A stretch of DNA of 13,952 nucleotides from the NCBI GenBank assembly GCA_027063325.1, contig JAMOSA010000114.1, forward strand, positions 1 to 13,952, given 5' to 3'. Shown one piece after another: positions 5,868 through 11,018 of the stretch (its first letter is position 1; each line of letters opens with the position of its first letter). Source of the stretch: Campylobacteraceae bacterium (GTDB taxonomy: Bacteria; Campylobacterota; Campylobacteria; Campylobacterales; Sulfurovaceae). Position numbers and translations under genes: made by a program. The notes under the pieces are model-generated. The model was not told where the DNA came from. It saw only the letters and a program-made list of their open reading frames with translations, and made no database searches.

Positions 5868-6641
5868 TTACTCTATTGTATTGTATGCAAAAGCATAAAT
5901 TACTGCATTATAAAGCAACAGCATATATAGTACTACAAATCCTAATGGTAACAGTATCAAAGATGAAAACAGAATTGAGAGTATCATAAATGCTACAAAA
6001 AGTATTAGTGACCATATGGTAACTATTTTGGCATATGAACCATTTGTAAATACTCTTTTCCAAACAGTTGGATGAAAAAAGCCCATACTAGCTACAAATG
6101 CTTCACCAGCACTCTCAGATACCATTACCCTACCAATAACAGCAGGTACCAGGTATGTAAAGAGTAATACTATTATAAAAAATATTATCATAGCAGGGGA
6201 TGTAAAAGCCTTAAATAACATATCTGAGACTGCTTCTACATTATTGGCAGATATTGCTTTTTGGAGTAATTCTAAATCAATGGTTTGAGATATAATATAT
6301 CCAAATAGCATCATAAATAAAATAGTAATAAGTAAAAATCCCATAGTAGCACCAATTGCTTCTGAGTAGGCAGATAGTAGTATATCTTTGATATTTGCAT
6401 TTGATGCTATATCTTTTATATCTTTAGGAGTATCTATACTCCATACACTTCTGCCAATATATATTTGGATAGAGAGTGTAAGTATTGCATAAATTATTGC
6501 AAATATGGAACCTATGGTAGGAAGAGTCTGTAATATTATAGCAACAGCCATAATAGTTACTATCCCTAAAGAGATTCCAATATTGGCTCTAAAAAAGCTG
6601 TATGCTATATCTATAGCCTCTTTGTTTGTTCCAATTTGCAT
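5868..6641 (-). CDS. Uncharacterised membrane protein with about six transmembrane helices
   Basis: A 257-residue, strongly hydrophobic protein of unknown function. Hydrophobic segments are visible at about 20-39, 42-62, 95-118, 150-172, 204-226 and 229-253, giving six probable helices in the inner membrane. The only soluble parts are a short N-terminal helix (residues 1-18) and loops at about 66-94, 120-148 and 174-203; the last contains SESAGEAFVASMGFF and HPTVWKRVF. No transporter or enzyme motif is recognisable. The ATG has a textbook AAAGGAG site, which falls in the 14-bp gap after minE, so it is very likely translated from the same message as minCDE. The context invites a link with division or the polar membrane, but the sequence does not show one. 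Confidence 0.75.
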   Translation of the reverse strand: MQIGTNKEAIDIAYSFFRANIGISLGIVTIMAVAIILQTLPTIGSIFAIIYAILTLSIQIYIGRSVWSIDTPKDIKDIASNANIKDILLSAYSEAIGATMGFLLITILFMMLFGYIISQTIDLELLQKAISANNVEAVSDMLFKAFTSPAMIIFFIIVLLFTYLVPAVIGRVMVSESAGEAFVASMGFFHPTVWKRVFTNGSYAKIVTIWSLILFVAFMILSILFSSLILLPLGFVVLYMLLLYNAVIYAFAYNTIE

Positions 6642-6655
6642 AATTTACTCCTTTG

Positions 6656-6883
6656 TTAGGATAGCTCCACTTCTATTGAGATGGCATCAACATCTTTGCT
6701 ACTTGCTTTTCGTATCTCTATATTGGATACACTTTTATACTTTTTTATTACCTCTATTATATCTCTTTTTAGATCTTCCATAAAAGGATAATCAGCTCCA
6801 CCTCTATCTGACATAATAGCAATTTTTAACCTGTCTTTGGCAATAGTTGCACTTTTTTTCTTCTTAAACCATGAGAAAAACAT
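6656..6883 (-). CDS. minE: Cell division topological specificity factor MinE
   Basis: MinE stimulates the MinD ATPase and drives the Min pattern that keeps the division inhibitor away from midcell. The 75-residue protein has the expected parts: an N-terminal membrane-targeting stretch (MFFSWFKKKK), the MinD-contact segment with AKDRLKIAIMSDRGG (15-29), and the dimerisation domain ending in AISIEVELS. It is slightly shorter than the E. coli protein (88 residues). The start overlaps the minD stop by one base (TAATG), so translation is probably coupled, and AAAGGA is about 11 bases upstream. Confidence 0.94.
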   Translation of the reverse strand: MFFSWFKKKKSATIAKDRLKIAIMSDRGGADYPFMEDLKRDIIEVIKKYKSVSNIEIRKASSKDVDAISIEVELS

Positions 6884-7695
6884 TATGAGAAGAGTCCTTT
6901 CAGTTTACCTACTATACCCTTGGATTTTGCCTTTGGCTGAACTATAGGCACCTTTTGTCCGCATAGCCTTTTTGAAATTCTTTTATATGCTTTTCCAGCC
7001 TCTGATTTTTCATTCAAAATTATAGGTTGTCCCTGGTTTGAAGCATCTATTACACCCTTATCTTCTGGAACCAATCCAAGTAATTCTATATTTAGAATAT
7101 CCAAAATATCTTCTGAGCTTAGCATTTCCCCCTTTTCTACCATATCTGGATCAATTCTATTGATAATAAGTTGCTTTTCTACTTCTCCACCATCTTTTAC
7201 TCTTTTTGATTTGGAATCAAGTATCCCAATGGCTCTATCTGAATCTCTAATGGAGGACACTTCTGGATTTACTACAATAATAGCTGAATCTGCAAACTCT
7301 ATTGTATGCTCAAATCCACTCTCAATACCTGCTGGAGCATCAAGTATTACATATTCAAACTTTTGTCTTAACTCTTTTAAAAGTTCTTCTATTTTAGCAG
7401 ATTCCAATACACTTTTGTCTTTTGTCTGAGATGCTGGTAAAAAGAATAGATTTCTGTTTGCTTTGCTTCGTATTAGAGCTTGTTCCAAAGTTGCTTCACC
7501 ATCCATAACTTGCACCATATCATATACAACTCTATTTTCAAGTCCTAAAATCATATCCAGATTTCTTTGACCTATATCAAAATCGACAACAACACACTGT
7601 TTCATATTCATAGCAATTCCAAGTCCTACATTTGCTGTAGTAGTGGTCTTTCCTACTCCTCCCTTGCCACTTATAACGGCTATTACTTTACTCAA
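6883..7695 (-). CDS. minD: Septum site-determining ATPase MinD
   Basis: MinD is a ParA/MinD-family ATPase that binds the inner membrane in its ATP form and recruits MinC. In the 270-residue protein the deviant Walker A GKGGVGKTT (10-18) carries both lysines (K11, K16), switch I lies around VVDFDIGQRNLD (36-47), and Walker B is DAPAGIE (119-125). The C-terminal amphipathic membrane-targeting helix is present (GIVGKLKGLFS, 260-270). The start codon is TTG (7695-7693), fixed by AAAAGGAG five bases upstream and by the conserved protein start; it overlaps the minC stop (TTGA). The next gene, minE, starts on the minD stop. The rare start codon may lower MinD synthesis relative to MinE. Confidence 0.96.
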   Translation of the reverse strand: MSKVIAVISGKGGVGKTTTTANVGLGIAMNMKQCVVVDFDIGQRNLDMILGLENRVVYDMVQVMDGEATLEQALIRSKANRNLFFLPASQTKDKSVLESAKIEELLKELRQKFEYVILDAPAGIESGFEHTIEFADSAIIVVNPEVSSIRDSDRAIGILDSKSKRVKDGGEVEKQLIINRIDPDMVEKGEMLSSEDILDILNIELLGLVPEDKGVIDASNQGQPIILNEKSEAGKAYKRISKRLCGQKVPIVQPKAKSKGIVGKLKGLFS

Positions 7696-8306
7696 TTTAT
7701 CTCCTTTTTGGATAGTGGTTTTATAATTATTCTGTCATTTACAAACATAATTCTATTGATTGGATACTTTAGTGATTCATTATCTATCTTGACTCCATGA
7801 AAGAGTATATTTCCTCTTTTTGTAGGTGGCATAATAATACAGTCTCCTACTGAGCTTATATCTCCTTCTACTGTACCAAGTGCAATGACACTGCCAAGTG
7901 CGGCAATTTTGGCTCCACTGTTCATTCTTTCAGTAATGAGTACACTGCCGTCATACTCTACATATTGACCACTTCTTAAAGGTGTCTTTATGATCTTTAG
8001 AGGTGAACCCATATTTTGGTAAAGCTCTTCTATCTCCTCTTCTTCTGGAGTATTTTCAACTGTTGTATTGGTATCTGGAGCTACGAGTGTTATATCTTTT
8101 GCTCTTCCTGATGGTAAATCCATATTGTTTACATATCTAAAGCCTTTTTCTTCCAAATAAGACTTTAGATTACTATCCATTTTGCCTTTTAGAGATAACA
8201 GATGATTTTTGAGTAACTCATAATTGATCTCCAAAAATTCAATTACTGATTTTGAATCATCTATACCTATCTCTATTACTTTTATGGTATATTGTTTACA
8301 CTTCAC
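7692..8306 (-). CDS. minC: Septum site-determining protein MinC
   Basis: MinC is the FtsZ-polymer inhibitor carried by MinD. The C-terminal beta-helix domain (about residues 104-204) is clear, with the MinD-binding RSGQ motif (111-114) and the repeated GSVIALGTVEGDI turns. An acidic linker (EEEEIEE, about 88-94) separates it from a divergent N-terminal domain that should bind FtsZ. I start it at the GTG at 8306, giving 204 residues (MKCKQYTIKV), because a near-perfect GGGAGG (minus strand, 8319-8314) lies seven bases upstream. The longer frame from the GTG at 8333 has no ribosome site and would bury that site inside the coding region. The stop overlaps minD by four bases (TTGA). It is probably the first gene of the unit minCDE-257-193. 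Confidence 0.9.
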   Translation of the reverse strand: MKCKQYTIKVIEIGIDDSKSVIEFLEINYELLKNHLLSLKGKMDSNLKSYLEEKGFRYVNNMDLPSGRAKDITLVAPDTNTTVENTPEEEEIEELYQNMGSPLKIIKTPLRSGQYVEYDGSVLITERMNSGAKIAALGSVIALGTVEGDISSVGDCIIMPPTKRGNILFHGVKIDNESLKYPINRIMFVNDRIIIKPLSKKEIN

Positions 8307-8313
8307 TAATTTG

Positions 8314-8319
8314 CCTCCC
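8314..8319 (-). promoter_or_regulatory. Shine-Dalgarno site that sets the minC start
   Basis: GGGAGG on the minus strand, seven bases before the GTG at 8306. It is stronger than the sites of the neighbouring genes, and the GTG 27 bases earlier has only AT-rich sequence in front. This decides the start of minC. Confidence 0.8.
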
Positions 8320-8390
8320 AAATTTATACTCACAAAATAATTAATAGTTGTGAGTCATTTACCCCTAATAGTACTGTTTGTAAAGGTTTG

Positions 8391-8405
8391 GTAGTATTTT
8401 ACTAC
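8391..8405. promoter_or_regulatory. Perfect palindrome GTAGTA-TTT-TACTAC, possible operator
   Basis: Six-base arms (8391-8396 and 8400-8405) are exact reverse complements around TTT, in the divergent gap between minC and glgA. On the minus strand it overlaps a TAAAAT box (8401-8396) that could be the minC -10, so a protein bound here could control that promoter. No regulator is identified, and short AT-rich palindromes also arise by chance. Confidence 0.3.
8396..8401 (-). promoter_or_regulatory. Candidate -10 box of the min unit
   Basis: TAAAAT on the minus strand, about 90 bases before the minC start. There is no clear -35. The alternative is TACTAT on the minus strand around 8370. Assignment is by position in the divergent gap and box match only. 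Confidence 0.25.
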
Positions 8406-8485
8406 AAATTTGCCAAAATCTATTGAAAGATAGCCTAACTTTATAATGAAGATGTTATATATTATAAAGTATAAACCAAATAGTT

Positions 8486-8491
8486 TATAAT
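8486..8491 (+). promoter_or_regulatory. Candidate -10 box of glgA
   Basis: A perfect TATAAT lies 21 bp before the glgA ATG, which would give a leader of about 15 bases that still includes the GGAG ribosome site at 8503-8506. A second perfect TATAAT at 8442-8447 could give a longer leader. Neither has a good -35. Confidence 0.4.
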
Positions 8492-8512
8492 ATTTTTTAA
8501 CTGGAGCATAAT

Positions 8513-9922
8513 ATGCATCTACTCTTTGCCTCTGCTGAAATATACCCTTATGCTAAAACTGGTGGTTTAGCTGATATCTCAGCATCTTTGCCAAAAGCTC
8601 TTGGGAATTATATGGAAGTTTTATCAGTAATGCCTATGTATGATTTTATAGATAAAAAAAAGTATGATATTATCTATAAAGAGAGTTTTGATATAGAAAT
8701 AGAGGATAAAAGATATCCAATATCACTTTTTTATATCAAAGATTCAAATATACTTTTTGTATATAATAAGATACTCTCAAGTGTAAACTCTCCATATGGA
8801 GATGAGGGGATAGATTATACCAATAACCACATAAGATTTGCAATATTTTGTTATGCAGTAGCATATATTGCTATAAAAAAGAGAATTGATATACTTCATT
8901 GCAATGATTGGCATACAGCTTTGATTCCTTATATTATAAAGAAATATTACAATAGCTCAATATTAACTCTACTTACTATACATAATCTTGCATATCAAGG
9001 TATATTTTTGCCATATACACTTGAATTGACGGGTATAAAAAGGGAAGATTTTACAATAGATAAGTTTGAATTTTATAATAAAGTAAATTGGTTAAAGGGT
9101 GGTATATACTATGCCAATGCCATAACTACTGTAAGTCCAAGTTATGCCAAAGAGATATTGACACCAAAGTTTGGGTGTGGATTGAATGCACATTTGCAGT
9201 TTCACAAACACAAGCTAAGAGGCATACTAAATGGAATAGATTATGAAGTATATAACCCTTTTACAGATAGATATATAGCTTCAAATTACAATTATAAACA
9301 TATAGCTGGTAAAAAAGAGTGTAAAGATGAGTTGGTTTTTAAGTATCAATTGGATTTAGATGTACCTCTTTATATATTTATAGGCAGATTTGTAGAGCAA
9401 AAGGGGGTATCTTTGCTTCTTTCTTTGATTGAACATCTCAAGTTGATGCCTGCATCTTTGATCGTATTGGGTGATGGTAACAAAATATATAATAAATACT
9501 TTAAAGAAGCGACAAAAGATAGTAAAAATGTAAAGATAATATTTGGGTATGATGATACTCTCTCTCATAAACTTTATGCAGCAGCTGATTTCTTGTTGAT
9601 GCCTTCTACTTTTGAACCTTGTGGACTCAATCAAATGATAGCTATGAGATATGCAACCATACCGATAGTTCACAGGGTAGGGGGATTAAAAGATAGTGTG
9701 TATGATATAAACAGTGGTAAATGGAAGTGTGGTTTGGGGTATAGTGTGGCTGATTATGATGTATCTATGTTTGTACAATCTATTGAAGAGTCATACAGAT
9801 TATGGTCAAACAAAGAGGAGTTTGATACAATTTGCAGATTTGATATGTTGTGTGATTTCTCTATTGGCAGATGTGCAAAAGAGTATTATAGCTTGTATAA
9901 AAGTATGAAAGAGGTTATATAG
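8513..9922 (+). CDS. glgA: Glycogen synthase (ADP-glucose type)
   Basis: GlgA (GT5 family) extends alpha-1,4-glucan chains from ADP-glucose, for glycogen storage in the cytoplasm. At 469 residues it is near the usual 470-480. The N-terminal KTGGLADI (15-22) is the ADP-glucose binding loop, HCNDWHTAL (129-137) and HNLAYQG (157-163) follow, GRFVEQKG (291-298) carries the conserved R292 and K297, and FEPCGLNQ (367-374) holds the catalytic E368. The conserved C-terminal FSW motif reads FSI here (449-451), a small deviation. The ATG has GGAG six bases upstream. Its TAG overlaps the next gene's GTG by one base, so the two are probably translated together. Confidence 0.96.
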   Translation: MHLLFASAEIYPYAKTGGLADISASLPKALGNYMEVLSVMPMYDFIDKKKYDIIYKESFDIEIEDKRYPISLFYIKDSNILFVYNKILSSVNSPYGDEGIDYTNNHIRFAIFCYAVAYIAIKKRIDILHCNDWHTALIPYIIKKYYNSSILTLLTIHNLAYQGIFLPYTLELTGIKREDFTIDKFEFYNKVNWLKGGIYYANAITTVSPSYAKEILTPKFGCGLNAHLQFHKHKLRGILNGIDYEVYNPFTDRYIASNYNYKHIAGKKECKDELVFKYQLDLDVPLYIFIGRFVEQKGVSLLLSLIEHLKLMPASLIVLGDGNKIYNKYFKEATKDSKNVKIIFGYDDTLSHKLYAAADFLLMPSTFEPCGLNQMIAMRYATIPIVHRVGGLKDSVYDINSGKWKCGLGYSVADYDVSMFVQSIEESYRLWSNKEEFDTICRFDMLCDFSIGRCAKEYYSLYKSMKEVI

Positions 9923-10752
9923 TGTCATATCTTGCTCTTGATATTGGTGGTAGTTGGTTTAGATGGCAAAGAGGTGACGGCAATAGTGGTAAAATAAAAA
10001 CCAAAGATATACCAAAGCAGATTGTATCACTAATTGACAAAGATACAAAGGTAGTCAGTATATCCTTAGCAGGTTTGGCAAAAGATGGAGTGGTACTGTT
10101 TGCTCCGAATTTGAATCTAAAAACAAAAGATATAGCTTCATATATAAAAGATAGATTTGATGTAGAGGTGTTTATTGATAATGATTTGAATTTAGCCACT
10201 CTTGCTGAATCAAAATTTTACAAAAGTGATTATATTGTATCTATATATATAGGTACCGGAGTTGGTGGAGGTATTGTATATGATGGCAAAATTATCTCTG
10301 GAAGTTATGGTGTCGGTGCAGAGATAGGTCATTTGTCATACAAAAATTCTCCGCTCAAGTGTGGTTGTGGCAAGAGTGACTGTTATGAATTATACTGTTC
10401 TGGCAGTGGTTTGGCAAAATGGAGAGAGTATTTTGGTTATAAAGAGACAGAGTTAAAAGATATGATTAATTCAAAAGATAAAAGCTATGATGTTGCAAAG
10501 AATTTTATAGAGGCTTTGGCACACTTGACAGGCTCAATGACTACAATTTTTAATCCTGAGATTATAGTTTATGGAGGTGGGATAGTAGAATCAAACAGAT
10601 ATATTGTAGATTTGGTTTTAGAAAGATTACCAAAATATACACTCTCTTTGCCTCTAAGAGAATTAAAACTGGAAGTTACCCAACTAAGAAATGCTCCTTT
10701 GCTTGGTGCTGTTTTGAGGGCTGAAGAGTTTTTAAAGGCTGGTTATGAGTAG
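9922..10752 (+). CDS. ROK-family sugar kinase, probable glucokinase
   Basis: A 276-residue ROK-family kinase, expected to phosphorylate glucose or a related sugar with ATP. The N-terminal phosphate loop is LDIGGSWFRW (6-15). The sugar and catalytic block is VFIDNDLNLATLAE (83-96) with D88 as general base. GTGVGGGIVYDGKI (111-124) follows, and the zinc-binding ROK motif uses H137, C147, C149 and C154 in CGCGKSDC. At 276 residues it is somewhat short for the roughly 300-residue family. It starts with GTG on the glgA stop (TAGTG), with AAAGAGG upstream. Pairing with glgA fits glucose recovery from glycogen turnover, but N-acetylmannosamine and fructose kinases share the fold, so glucose is an inference. 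Confidence 0.85.
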   Translation: MSYLALDIGGSWFRWQRGDGNSGKIKTKDIPKQIVSLIDKDTKVVSISLAGLAKDGVVLFAPNLNLKTKDIASYIKDRFDVEVFIDNDLNLATLAESKFYKSDYIVSIYIGTGVGGGIVYDGKIISGSYGVGAEIGHLSYKNSPLKCGCGKSDCYELYCSGSGLAKWREYFGYKETELKDMINSKDKSYDVAKNFIEALAHLTGSMTTIFNPEIIVYGGGIVESNRYIVDLVLERLPKYTLSLPLRELKLEVTQLRNAPLLGAVLRAEEFLKAGYE

Positions 10753-11017
10753 TAGCGGTGGTGAGGGTATATCTGTAAGTAGTCTATTTTTGGCTATTGT
10801 AATTATGATTATTGTATTGATGTTAGCTATTGTAAAAATATATATAAGCAATGAGATATATTACAAAAGTAGAGAGGTAAACAGAATTGAAGCCAAAGTA
10901 GAAGCTCTTAGGGCTGAAAACTCTATTTTGAAGATGAATGTAGAGAAGTTAAAGTATAAAAGTCAAGTTACAGATACTATTTTTCCTCTTGATATAGAGC
11001 GTGAATTGAAAGAGTAA
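10745..11017 (+). CDS. Small bitopic membrane protein with coiled coil, FtsL/FtsB-like layout
   Basis: I do not recognise a family. The 90-residue protein has a short polar N-terminus (1-12, Gly/Ser rich), one strongly hydrophobic helix (about 13-33) and then a charged, heptad-like segment (about 40-72, with I48, V52, L55, L62 and L69 near regular spacing) and a short C-terminal tail (TIFPLDIERELKE). This layout, with the coiled coil beyond one helix, is that of FtsL, FtsB or DivIC. Orientation is probably N-terminus in, coiled coil in the periplasm, but the positive residues flanking the helix are few. It overlaps the kinase gene by 8 bp and ends one base before the RND gene ATG, so co-transcription with both is likely. 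Its role could be with either the divisome or the pump. Confidence 0.7.
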   Translation: MSSSGGEGISVSSLFLAIVIMIIVLMLAIVKIYISNEIYYKSREVNRIEAKVEALRAENSILKMNVEKLKYKSQVTDTIFPLDIERELKE

Positions 11018-11018
11018 T

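Noticed and set aside
9356..9673. A 105-codon minus-strand frame opposite glgA
   Set aside because: It is antisense to the conserved C-terminal half of glycogen synthase; no independent support.
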